This document shows positions 56,940 to 64,000 of a stretch of DNA of 64,000 bases, in pieces (within the stretch, counting starts at the first letter, position 1; every line of letters starts with the position of its first letter). This DNA is from DATBSL01 sp964561785. Lineage in GTDB: Bacteria; Acidobacteriota; Vicinamibacteria; Fen-336. Below the pieces are notes generated by a model that was not told where the DNA came from, searched no databases, and saw nothing but the letters and a program-made list of their open reading frames with translations. Location: the NCBI GenBank assembly GCA_964561785.1, contig CAZLRF010000001.1, positions 1 to 64,000 on the forward strand, given 5' to 3'. Position numbers and translations under genes: made by a program.

Positions 56940-58256
56940 ATGAAGAGAACCCTCGGGCTGTGCGCCCTTCTCGCCGCGCTCGCCGCCGGGGCCACGGCCC
57001 AGGACGCGCACTACTGGACGTACGGCTACGGGCCGATCGGACAGCTGACGGAGGGCACGCTCGTCGGCGGCGTGAGCGACCTCTCGGCGATCTACTACAA
57101 CCCGGGGGCCCTCGCCCTGCTCGACCGGCCTCGCTTCCTCATCAACCTGACCTCGATCGAGCTCGCGAACATCGATGTGCCCGACGCGGCGGGGCAGGAC
57201 CTCGACTTCGACCAGATGGTCTTCGACGTCGTCCCCGCCATGGTCGCGTTCAGGGTCACGGGCGACGAAGGAGACGACGACCAGGTCGCGGTCGCGATGC
57301 TCTCTCGGCACGACTCCGACTGGGACCTGGGATACAGCCACGTGGCGATCGGCGCGTCCCCCGACGCGTCCGCGGGCTACGGCCGCTTCCGCCAGCGGCT
57401 GCTCGAGTACTGGGTGGGAGGGACCTGGTCGCACCGCCTGGGCGACCGGCTCTCCGTGGGACTGTCCCCGTTCGTCGGCTACCGGGCCCAGCGCAGCCGC
57501 CGGTCCGTCGCCGGGGCCGCCCTCTCGGAGGGAGCGGTGGGCTCGGTCTTCGTCGGGAGCGAGAACGAGTACAACCACCTCCGCGTCCTCGCCAAGGCCG
57601 GCGTCGCCTGGCGCCCCGGCCGCTTCGAGCTGGGCGCGACGGTGACCGCCCCCGGCTTCAAGGTGTGGAGCAACGGCAAGTCGGCCTTCAACGCCACGGT
57701 GGCCGGCGTCGCCTCCGCCCCCCTCCTCTCGGCCTCCCAGCAGCCCGGGCTCTCCTCGACGTACCGCGCGCCCTGGTCCGTGGCCGGCGGGGCGACGTGG
57801 CGCCGCGAGGGGACCGCGGTCCACACCACGGTCGAGTGGTTCTCCTCGGTCGACACCTACGACATCCTGGAGCTCGAGCCCGCTCCGGTCGCGGGCTCGA
57901 CGACGACCATCCCCTTGAGCTTCCGGGGCGCGGCGCAGAGCGTCCTCAACTTCGGCGCGGGCCTCGAGCACCGGCTCGGCGACCGGCTGACCCTGTACGG
58001 AGGCATCGCCCGCGACGCCTCGGCCCACGTCCCGGAGCGGGACACCTTCGGCGCGTGGGACCTCGTCGACGTCACGCTCGGCCTCGCCTACGACACCTCG
58101 CGCGCCCGGCTCGCCTTCGGCGCCGCCTACGCGTGGGGCAGCGGCGAGGTGAACCAGGTGATCGCACCGCCGGGTCAGCCGCTTCCCACGCTGCCGGCGG
58201 ATTTCAGCCGGTGGACCTTCTCGATCGGCGCGTCCTTCAGCGGGTCGGGCCGGTAG
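56940..58256 (+). CDS. FadL/OmpP1-like outer-membrane transport protein
   Basis: 438 residues; signal peptide about 1-20 ('LCALLAALAAGATAQ'). The segment 'GVSDLSAIYYNPGALALLDRPR' is the hallmark of the FadL/TodX/OmpP1 family of outer-membrane hydrophobic-compound channels, followed by many amphipathic strands and a terminal strand 'WTFSIGASF'. The family normally takes up fatty acids or aromatics. It lies next to pepE (divergent) and only 3 nt from the convergent isomerase gene. A fatty-acid link to the nearby synthase operon is speculative. Confidence 0.8.
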   Translation: MKRTLGLCALLAALAAGATAQDAHYWTYGYGPIGQLTEGTLVGGVSDLSAIYYNPGALALLDRPRFLINLTSIELANIDVPDAAGQDLDFDQMVFDVVPAMVAFRVTGDEGDDDQVAVAMLSRHDSDWDLGYSHVAIGASPDASAGYGRFRQRLLEYWVGGTWSHRLGDRLSVGLSPFVGYRAQRSRRSVAGAALSEGAVGSVFVGSENEYNHLRVLAKAGVAWRPGRFELGATVTAPGFKVWSNGKSAFNATVAGVASAPLLSASQQPGLSSTYRAPWSVAGGATWRREGTAVHTTVEWFSSVDTYDILELEPAPVAGSTTTIPLSFRGAAQSVLNFGAGLEHRLGDRLTLYGGIARDASAHVPERDTFGAWDLVDVTLGLAYDTSRARLAFGAAYAWGSGEVNQVIAPPGQPLPTLPADFSRWTFSIGASFSGSGR

Positions 58257-58259
58257 GGC

Positions 58260-59108
58260 TCAGAGCGACCGGAAGAAGGCGACGCTCTTCGGGATCTGGC
58301 CGACCGGGTCGGCGCTCTCGTCCTCGAGGTAGTGGATCTCGACGCCCGCCGCGGGGCCGGCGGCCACGATCGCCCTGATGTCGATCTGGCCCGTGCCGAG
58401 GACGACGTTCGACTCCGGCCGGTGCGCCGCCTCCGACCCGGGGGCGACGCCTTTCGCCATGTCCTTGAGGTGGGTGTACCAGATCCGGCCCGCGTACTTC
58501 TTCATGAGGGCGAGCGGGTCGGCGCCGCCAGCGGTCACCCAATAGACGTCCGCCTCGAACCCCACGTCCGGGCCCGACTCCTTCGCGAGGACGTCGAACA
58601 GCGTCCCCTCCGGGGCCTTGCCGAACTCCTGGCCGTGGATGTGGTACGCGAAGCGCTTGCCCGCCGCCCGGCAGGCCTTCGACCACTTCGCGAAGTCCGC
58701 CGCCGCCCTCAGGATCTCCTCGCGGGAGGCGAAGGGCTTCGACTCGTGCGGCAGGTACGGGTTGACGAGCGTTCTGGCCCCGAGCACGTCGGCGTCCTTC
58801 AGGACGCCGACGATGTCCTGCGCCAGGCGGTCGTAGCCCACGTGCATCGCCTGCACGCGTAGCCCGGCGGCCTTGAGCTGAGGCGCGATCTCCGCGCCGA
58901 ACGGGCCGAACGTTTCGACCTCGTCGAACCCCCAGCTCCTGATCTGGGCGAGGGTGCCGGGCACGTCCTTCGCGAGCTGGGTCCGCACGCTCCACAGCTG
59001 CAGGCCGAGGGGGGCCTTGGCGGGGGCCGCCTGGGCCAGCCTCTGCCACGCCGTGGCCGCCGCCGTACCCGCCGCCAACGCACCCAGGAAGGATCGACGC
59101 GTCGTCAT
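58260..59108 (-). CDS. Tat-exported sugar phosphate isomerase/epimerase-like protein
   Basis: 282 residues. Twin-arginine signal 'TTRRSFLGALAAG' at the N-terminus, then an AP-endonuclease-2/xylose-isomerase-like TIM barrel: 'GLQLWSVRTQLAKDVPGTLAQIRSWGFDEVETF' at the start, 'YHIHGQEFG' and 'EADVYWVTAGGADPLALMKKYAGRIWYTHLKDM' with probable metal ligands. ATG 59108 has the site TTGGAGGAG. Family members isomerise or epimerise sugars; export suggests an extracytoplasmic sugar derivative. It is the last gene after the GH130 phosphorylase, with 46 nt between. Confidence 0.87.
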   Translation of the reverse strand: MTTRRSFLGALAAGTAAATAWQRLAQAAPAKAPLGLQLWSVRTQLAKDVPGTLAQIRSWGFDEVETFGPFGAEIAPQLKAAGLRVQAMHVGYDRLAQDIVGVLKDADVLGARTLVNPYLPHESKPFASREEILRAAADFAKWSKACRAAGKRFAYHIHGQEFGKAPEGTLFDVLAKESGPDVGFEADVYWVTAGGADPLALMKKYAGRIWYTHLKDMAKGVAPGSEAAHRPESNVVLGTGQIDIRAIVAAGPAAGVEIHYLEDESADPVGQIPKSVAFFRSL

Positions 59109-59154
59109 GCTCTCCTCCAATCGGTCGAGAAGCGTCATTCAATCACGAAACGGC

Positions 59155-60366
59155 CTAGCGCAGGCCCTGGTAGGCCTTGCCCTTCGTCCGGGCGAGGAAC
59201 TTGAGGTTGCGGTCGATGAGCGCGATCCGCTGCTCGACGCACGCGGCGGAGCGCAGCGGGTCCTCCGGCGTGTTGAGCACGTAGTCGAGGAGGCGCTCCA
59301 CGGTGGTCGTGGCCACGTGGGTCCGGGTGTCGGAGGAGCCGTAGTAGAGGAAGACCTCGCCCGACGCCTTCATCACCGCGCCGTTGCAGAAGGCCACGTT
59401 CGACACGTCCCCCACCCGCTCCTCGCCCTCCGGGGCGAGGAGGTACCCCCCCGGACGGGCGATCACCTTCGCCGGGTCCTCGAGGTCGCACAGGAAGGCG
59501 TAGAGGACGTAGCGCAGGCCGGCCGCGGTGCTGCGCACCCCGTGCGCGACGTGCAGCCAGCCCTTCGGGGTCTTCAGGGGGGGCGCCCCCGCGCCGTTCT
59601 TGACCTCCTTCACCGTGTGGTAGACCTTCGGGTCGACGATCCGCTCCTCGCCGATCTCCGCCCCCTCCATCGTCTCGCACAGCGCGAAGCCGATCCCGCC
59701 CCCCTTGCCCGCCTCGATGAAGCTGTCCTGCGGTCGGGTGTACAGCGCGTACTGGCCGTGCACGAGCTCGGGGTGGAGGACGACGTTCCTCTGCTGGGCC
59801 GACTGCGACTTGAGGTCGGGAAGCCGCTCCCACTTCACGAGGTCCTTCGTCCGGGCGATCCCGGCCTGGGCCACCGCCGACGAGGTGTCCCCGGGGGGCG
59901 CGTCGGGGTCCTTTCTCTCGGTGCAGAAGATCCCGTAGATCCACCCGTCCTCGTGGGCGGTGAGGCGCATGTCGTAGACGTTCGTGTCCGGGACGTCCGT
60001 CTCCGGCATCACCACCGGGTGGTCCCAGAAACGGAAGTTGTCGACGCCGTTGTCGCTCTCCGCCACCGCGAAGAAGCTCTTGCGGTCGTTCCCCTCCACC
60101 CGGGCCATCAGGCAGATCTTCCCGTTCCACTCGATCGCCCCCACGTTGAAGACGCAGTTGACCCCGAGCCGCTCGAGCAGGAGCGGGTTCCTCCTCGGGT
60201 CGAGGTCGTAGCGCCAGAACAACGGGGTGTGGGCGGCGGTGAGCACCGGGTGCTCCCAGCGGTCGAAGACCCCGTTGCCGTCCTTCACCCGCTTGTTCTT
60301 CCGCTCGACGAGCCGCGTGTGCTGGTCGATCTTGCGCGAGAGCGCCTTCTCGAAGTCGAACGCCAT
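59155..60366 (-). CDS. GH130 family glycoside phosphorylase, probably 4-O-beta-D-mannosyl-D-glucose phosphorylase
   Basis: 403 residues, cytoplasmic, five-bladed propeller family GH130, subfamily 1 by its motifs: 'NKRVKDGNGVFDRWEHPVLTAAHTPLFWRYD', 'GAIEWNGKICLMARVEGNDRKSFFAVAES', 'NVYDMRLTAHEDGWIYGIFC' with the catalytic Asp in 'YDMRLTAHEDGW', and 'GDVSNVAFCNGAV'. Such enzymes split beta-mannosyl-(1,4)-glucose with phosphate to mannose-1-phosphate and glucose. ATG 60366 has the site AGGAGG. Mannose-1-phosphate could feed GDP-mannose made for the neighbouring nucleotide-sugar genes, an inference. Confidence 0.85.
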   Translation of the reverse strand: MAFDFEKALSRKIDQHTRLVERKNKRVKDGNGVFDRWEHPVLTAAHTPLFWRYDLDPRRNPLLLERLGVNCVFNVGAIEWNGKICLMARVEGNDRKSFFAVAESDNGVDNFRFWDHPVVMPETDVPDTNVYDMRLTAHEDGWIYGIFCTERKDPDAPPGDTSSAVAQAGIARTKDLVKWERLPDLKSQSAQQRNVVLHPELVHGQYALYTRPQDSFIEAGKGGGIGFALCETMEGAEIGEERIVDPKVYHTVKEVKNGAGAPPLKTPKGWLHVAHGVRSTAAGLRYVLYAFLCDLEDPAKVIARPGGYLLAPEGEERVGDVSNVAFCNGAVMKASGEVFLYYGSSDTRTHVATTTVERLLDYVLNTPEDPLRSAACVEQRIALIDRNLKFLARTKGKAYQGLR

Positions 60367-60390
60367 CGTCGTCCTCCTGTGAAGGACCGG

Positions 60391-63306
60391 CTATGAGACG
60401 GAGACCTCCAGGCCGCAGGGGCTGAGGGAGAAGTCCACGAGGCGGGCCCGCTCGTTCTCGAAGCGCCGCCGGAGCACGTCGCGCACCGCCTCCGCTTCGT
60501 CCCGCCCGTCGGAGAGGAAGAGCGCGTAGCCGCCCCCCCCCGCCCCGAGCAGCTTCACCCCGCGGAAATGCGGCCGCGTGGCGGCGAGGACCGCCTCGAC
60601 CTCCTCGTTGGTCGTGCTCGGGTGGATCCTCTGGTTGGCCGCCCACGACAGGGCGAGCACGTCGGCGAGGGCCCCGCGGTCGCGCCTCTCGATCGCGTCC
60701 TTGGCGTCCCTCGCGAGCTGGGCCATGTGGCGCAGGGTGAAGAGGTAGGCCCGGCTCGCCCCGTTCACCTGGTCGACCACGTCGGAGAGGATGCTCCGGG
60801 CGAGCCGGGTGATCCCGGTGTAGAAGAGCGTGAAGCAGGCGAGGCTCTCGCGGTCCTGGAAGAGGAAGGGATCGAGCTGGTGGATGACCGGCTGCGGGCG
60901 CAGGCCCGGCCGGCTCTCCACGCACTTCACGCCCCCCACCAGGCCGCCGATCTGGTCCTGCCACCCGCCGCCGGTCGTCAGCATCTGCTCGACCTGGAGG
61001 ACCTGCCGGAAGAGCTCGTCGAGGACGATCGGACGGCCGAGAAAGCGCGAGAGGCCGGCCAGGATCACCCCCGCGAGGATCGAGGAGGTGCCGAGACCCG
61101 AGCCCTTGGGCACCGCGCACAGGAGGGTGATCTCGAGGCCGCATCCGAGCGCGTGGAGGGCCTCGCCCAGCGTGCCGCCCTGCGCCCCGTCGAGCCCCAC
61201 CAGGCACAGCGCGGCCTTGGGGAGGGCGAAGGCCGACCCCGGGTCGCGGTAGTCGCGCAGCTCCTCGAACCGCACGAAGGTCTCGGTGTGACCGAGGTCG
61301 ATCGAGTGGACGCGCACGTGGTGCAGGGCGGTGCGCCGCACGAAGACCTGGATGGGGGGCTGGCCGTTCAAGTCGACCGCGAGGTTCACGACCCGCCCGC
61401 CCTCGCGCAGCGTGTACGGGGGGGTGTCGGTCCAGCCTCCGGCGAGGTCGAAGCGCACGGGCGCGCGCGACCAGACGATCTGGTCCTCCTTGAGGGCCGC
61501 GCGCAGCGGGGGGCGCTCCCCGCCCCGGCCGACGTAGTCGATCTCCGGGCCGCCCGCCCGGGCCGCGTCCGCGCCGGGGAAGGCGGCCCGCAGGAGCCTC
61601 TCCCGGTAGGCGCGAAGCAGGGGATCGTCCGTGCGTTCGAGCCAGGCCTCGAGCGGCTCGCGCCACTTCTCCCCCGAGAACGCCACCGCGAAGTCCCGCG
61701 CGCCGACCGAGCGCCAGCCCTGGCCCCGGCGCACGAGGGCACGCAGCGCCTCGAGGCGCAGGGCGACCCGCCGGTCCTCGCGGCGCACCGCGTCGTCGCG
61801 ATCGTTGATCTGCGCGATCGACAGGCGCCGGCCCGCGCGGAAGGCGGCCGTCCACCTCGCGTCGGGCCGGCTCCAGTAGCCCTCGAGGAGGTCGGGCGGG
61901 GGGTCGAGGCAGAACAGCCGCGCCTCGAAGAGGTCCGTCCCGCCGCCCGCCTCGAACACGTCCTCGCGCCGCAGGCCCCGCTCGGCCAGCCACTCGTCGA
62001 GGGGCTGCCCGCAGAAGACGAGGTCGCGGGCGTCCTTCACGGGCTTGAGGCTGTCCCTCGCGGAGAGGACGACCACGACCCGGCCCTCGCTCAGCCGCCG
62101 GCCGTCGAGGGTGAAGCCCGCCGGCACTCCGGACAGGGTCACCCCCTCGAGGCCGACGACCAGGTTGTCGCCGCCGAGGGCGCCGAGCGAGCACGCGGAG
62201 CAGGACTCGACGAGGACCGGGGCCTGGGCGACGACCGTGAAGTGGACCCCGGCGCTGTTGTGGACGATCCGGTCCGCGGCCTCGAAGGGCCGGATCTCGC
62301 CGTCGTCCGGCTCGTAGAAGGGGCCCACCCGGTGGGCCAGCAGGGTGCGGCACGCCTCGGGCAGCTCGCCGAGGCTCCCGACGTGCTCGAACACGGTCGA
62401 GCGGGTGACGGTGCCCCCGAGCCCGAAGGGATGGAAGGCCTCGTACAGCGCGCGGGCCGCCTCGACCGGGAGGGCGCTCGCGGGCCCCACCCGCTGCCAG
62501 AAGGCCTCGAACGACAGGGCGGCGAGGCACGCGGTGAGGACCTCGAGGTAGAGGTCGAAGCGCAGCCGGCCCGCGGCGAGGGCGCCCCTGACCGTCTCCC
62601 GCCCGACCCGGGCGCGGCCGAGCTCGACGAGCGCATGCGCGGCGCGGGGGGAGAGCGAGACGAGACCGATGTCGAGCGCGCAGTCGCCGGTCCCCTCGAG
62701 GAGCGCTTCCCGCGCCAGGACCTCGGGGGGCGCCTTCTGGAAGTAGTCGAGGACGCGCTCGCGCCGCTGGTCGAAGCGGAAGACGCCGTGCCGCGAGCCC
62801 TGCTCGAGCGAGGCGGGCTTGGCGAAGCCGAAGACGGGCCCCCGGTCCTCCGGCACGCCGTCCGTGTCGAACCGGACGACCGCGTCGCCCGAGGCGACGA
62901 CGATCTCGCCGCGCCGCCACGGGTACTCGAAGAACAGGCCGAGCTGCGCGTCGAGCACCACCGGCGGCAGCAGCGCGCTCGAGGCCAGGGGCAGGGGCGA
63001 GAAGAGCTTGCCCTCCGGCGCGTAGGCGGGGAGCCTCCGGCTCTCCCCGCCGGCGTGGATCACCAGGATCCGCTGCGAGGCGAGGGCGGCCCCGCCGTCT
63101 CCCCCCCGCGTCTCGAGCAGCCGCTCGAGGGCCAGGAGCGTGCTGCCCCCGGTTCCGACCCTCCCTCCCGGCGGGTCGGGCACGACATCGAACGCGACCT
63201 CGCGGGGGTACAGGCCCTGGTCGCGCCGCCGCTCGATCAGGGTGCGGAAGGCCGCGGCCTGCCGCTCCGAGGAGGCCGTGACGAGGACGGTGTCGAAGAG
63301 TCGCAT
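60391..63306 (-). CDS. Fkp-like bifunctional fucokinase / fucose-1-phosphate guanylyltransferase
   Basis: 971 residues, near the length of known Fkp (about 950). N-terminal nucleotidyl-transfer (fucose pyrophosphorylase) domain about 1-430 with a Gly-rich loop 'RVGTGGSTLLAL' (about 49-60) and 'VIHAGGESRRLPAYAPEGK' (about 85-104), and a C-terminal GHMP kinase domain about 600-971 with 'PKGSGLGTSSILAG' (about 730) and the end motif 'LLGAGGGGYALFL'. Together they phosphorylate L-fucose and attach GMP to give GDP-fucose for glycan building. It lies between the GH130 gene (24 nt) and the nucleoside-sugar epimerase (31 nt). A heptose or other sugar substrate cannot be excluded. Confidence 0.88.
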   Translation of the reverse strand: MRLFDTVLVTASSERQAAAFRTLIERRRDQGLYPREVAFDVVPDPPGGRVGTGGSTLLALERLLETRGGDGGAALASQRILVIHAGGESRRLPAYAPEGKLFSPLPLASSALLPPVVLDAQLGLFFEYPWRRGEIVVASGDAVVRFDTDGVPEDRGPVFGFAKPASLEQGSRHGVFRFDQRRERVLDYFQKAPPEVLAREALLEGTGDCALDIGLVSLSPRAAHALVELGRARVGRETVRGALAAGRLRFDLYLEVLTACLAALSFEAFWQRVGPASALPVEAARALYEAFHPFGLGGTVTRSTVFEHVGSLGELPEACRTLLAHRVGPFYEPDDGEIRPFEAADRIVHNSAGVHFTVVAQAPVLVESCSACSLGALGGDNLVVGLEGVTLSGVPAGFTLDGRRLSEGRVVVVLSARDSLKPVKDARDLVFCGQPLDEWLAERGLRREDVFEAGGGTDLFEARLFCLDPPPDLLEGYWSRPDARWTAAFRAGRRLSIAQINDRDDAVRREDRRVALRLEALRALVRRGQGWRSVGARDFAVAFSGEKWREPLEAWLERTDDPLLRAYRERLLRAAFPGADAARAGGPEIDYVGRGGERPPLRAALKEDQIVWSRAPVRFDLAGGWTDTPPYTLREGGRVVNLAVDLNGQPPIQVFVRRTALHHVRVHSIDLGHTETFVRFEELRDYRDPGSAFALPKAALCLVGLDGAQGGTLGEALHALGCGLEITLLCAVPKGSGLGTSSILAGVILAGLSRFLGRPIVLDELFRQVLQVEQMLTTGGGWQDQIGGLVGGVKCVESRPGLRPQPVIHQLDPFLFQDRESLACFTLFYTGITRLARSILSDVVDQVNGASRAYLFTLRHMAQLARDAKDAIERRDRGALADVLALSWAANQRIHPSTTNEEVEAVLAATRPHFRGVKLLGAGGGGYALFLSDGRDEAEAVRDVLRRRFENERARLVDFSLSPCGLEVSVS

Positions 63307-63337
63307 CCCACTCCCCGGGAGCGGCCGCGGGCCTCCC

Positions 63338-64000
63338 CTAGCGCGAGACGGCGGCGGCGGCCTTGACCTGGCTCTCCACCCACGGGTAGGTCCGCGAGAT
63401 CCCCTCGCGCAGCGAGACCTTCGACTCCCAGCCGATCGAGGCCATCCGGGGGGCGAGGAAGTTGCGGGCCCGCACGCCCACCGGGCCGTCCACGTGCTCG
63501 AGGCGGATCGTCTTCCCCGCGACCTCGGCCACCAGGAGCGCGAGCTGGTCGACCGAGACGTACTCGCGGCGGCCGATGTTCACCCCGCCCTCGAGGTCCG
63601 ACTTCATCAGGGTGAGGATCCCGTCGACCATGTCGTCCACGTACGTGTAGGCCCGCATCGCCGTCCCGTCGCCCCACACCTCGATCGTGCCCCCGTCCTC
63701 CGCCTCCGCGACCTTGCGGCACATCGCGGCCGGCGCCTTCTCCCGCCCGCCCCGCCACGTGCCCTCCGGCCCGTAGCAGTTCTGGAAGCGGGCGAGGCGG
63801 ACCGTCATCCCGTAGCGGCGGCCGTAGGCCATGGCCGTCCGCTCGGCGTAGAGCTTCTCCCAGCCGTACTCGTTGTGCGGGAGGGCCGGGTACGCCTCGT
63901 CCTCCGCGATCTCGGGCTCGTCCGGCCCCATGTCGCGGTACACGCACGCGGAGGAGGAGAACAGGTACCGGGGCACCCCGGCGGTGGCCGCGGCGTGGGT
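63338..64000 (-). CDS. NAD-dependent nucleoside-diphosphate-sugar epimerase (GDP-mannose 3,5-epimerase-like), 5' end cut off
   Basis: The visible 220 residues are the C-terminal two thirds; the Rossmann cofactor motif lies beyond the window. 'YLFSSSACVYRDMGPDEPEIAEDEAYPALPHNEYGWEKLYAERTAMAYG' region supplies the catalytic Ser and the YxxxK pair, and 'ARFQNCYGPEGTWRGGREKAPAAMCRKVAEAEDGGTIEVWGDG' matches the GDP-mannose 3,5-epimerase type more than UDP-glucose 4-epimerases. The end 'LGW/IGWESKVSLREGISRTYPWVESQ' is typical. It is the most upstream gene visible of the minus operon with the Fkp-like gene, consistent with GDP-sugar metabolism. Confidence 0.85.
   Translation of the reverse strand, partial: THAAATAGVPRYLFSSSACVYRDMGPDEPEIAEDEAYPALPHNEYGWEKLYAERTAMAYGRRYGMTVRLARFQNCYGPEGTWRGGREKAPAAMCRKVAEAEDGGTIEVWGDGTAMRAYTYVDDMVDGILTLMKSDLEGGVNIGRREYVSVDQLALLVAEVAGKTIRLEHVDGPVGVRARNFLAPRMASIGWESKVSLREGISRTYPWVESQVKAAAAVSR

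Overview
The window is very GC-rich, with dense genes, almost no long gaps, and many 3-4 nt start/stop overlaps. The gene families point to an Acidobacteriota-like bacterium: a TonB-dependent receptor with an N-terminal carboxypeptidase-regulatory domain, two VWFA-related proteins of the acidobacterial type, many secreted TPR proteins, Tat-exported sugar oxidoreductases and isomerases, and large c-type cytochromes. This is an inference from family content; no rRNA or other marker gene is present. I saw no tRNA, rRNA, CRISPR array or intact insertion sequence.

Layout. (1) 1-6.2 kb, minus strand: a truncated PIN-toxin remnant, then a quinol-cytochrome c oxidoreductase operon read TPR protein > cupredoxin > Rieske > cytochrome b > octaheme cytochrome c > small cytochrome c lipoprotein. 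(2) 6.4-12.6 kb: TonB-dependent receptor followed by two secreted TPR proteins. (3) 12.6-19.2 kb: a frameshifted DUF3179 gene, a translationally coupled pair of VWFA-related proteins, and a regulatory-domain/TPR protein. (4) 19.3-23.7 kb, minus strand: GH10 endoxylanase, GH29 alpha-L-fucosidase, a sulfatase-modifying-factor-fold protein and a zinc metallopeptidase. (5) 23.9-31.5 kb, plus strand: a coupled sugar operon (Gfo/Idh oxidoreductase, ABC binding protein, ATPase, permease, FAA hydrolase, mutarotase, SDR, PIG-L deacetylase) that fits a 6-deoxysugar (L-fucose or L-rhamnose) uptake and oxidation route. (6) 31.5-36.7 kb: DUF4397 protein, ThuA-domain protein, large TIM-barrel isomerase, GH44 endoglucanase and an unrecognised protein. 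(7) 36.8-52.4 kb, minus strand: an acyl-CoA dehydrogenase, a 2795-residue polyketide/fatty-acid synthase (KS-AT-KS-ACP-ACP-ACP-KR-DH) and an 1856-residue multidomain acyl-CoA carboxylase, probably one lipid-synthase operon. (8) 52.7-58.3 kb: octaheme cytochrome-TPR fusion, two outer-membrane barrel proteins and a peptidase E. (9) 58.3-64 kb, minus strand: a nucleoside-sugar epimerase (cut by the window end), a fucokinase/fucose-1-phosphate guanylyltransferase (Fkp-like), a GH130 phosphorylase and a Tat-exported isomerase.

Together these describe a glycan-degrading respiratory bacterium. Secreted GH10, GH29 and GH44 enzymes release xylan, fucose and glucan fragments, the TonB receptor and ABC system could import them, and released fucose could be oxidised (FAA hydrolase, SDR, mutarotase) or activated to GDP-fucose (Fkp-like). 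The most unusual item is the large synthase: all three tandem acyl-carrier domains carry threonine where the phosphopantetheine-bearing serine is expected.
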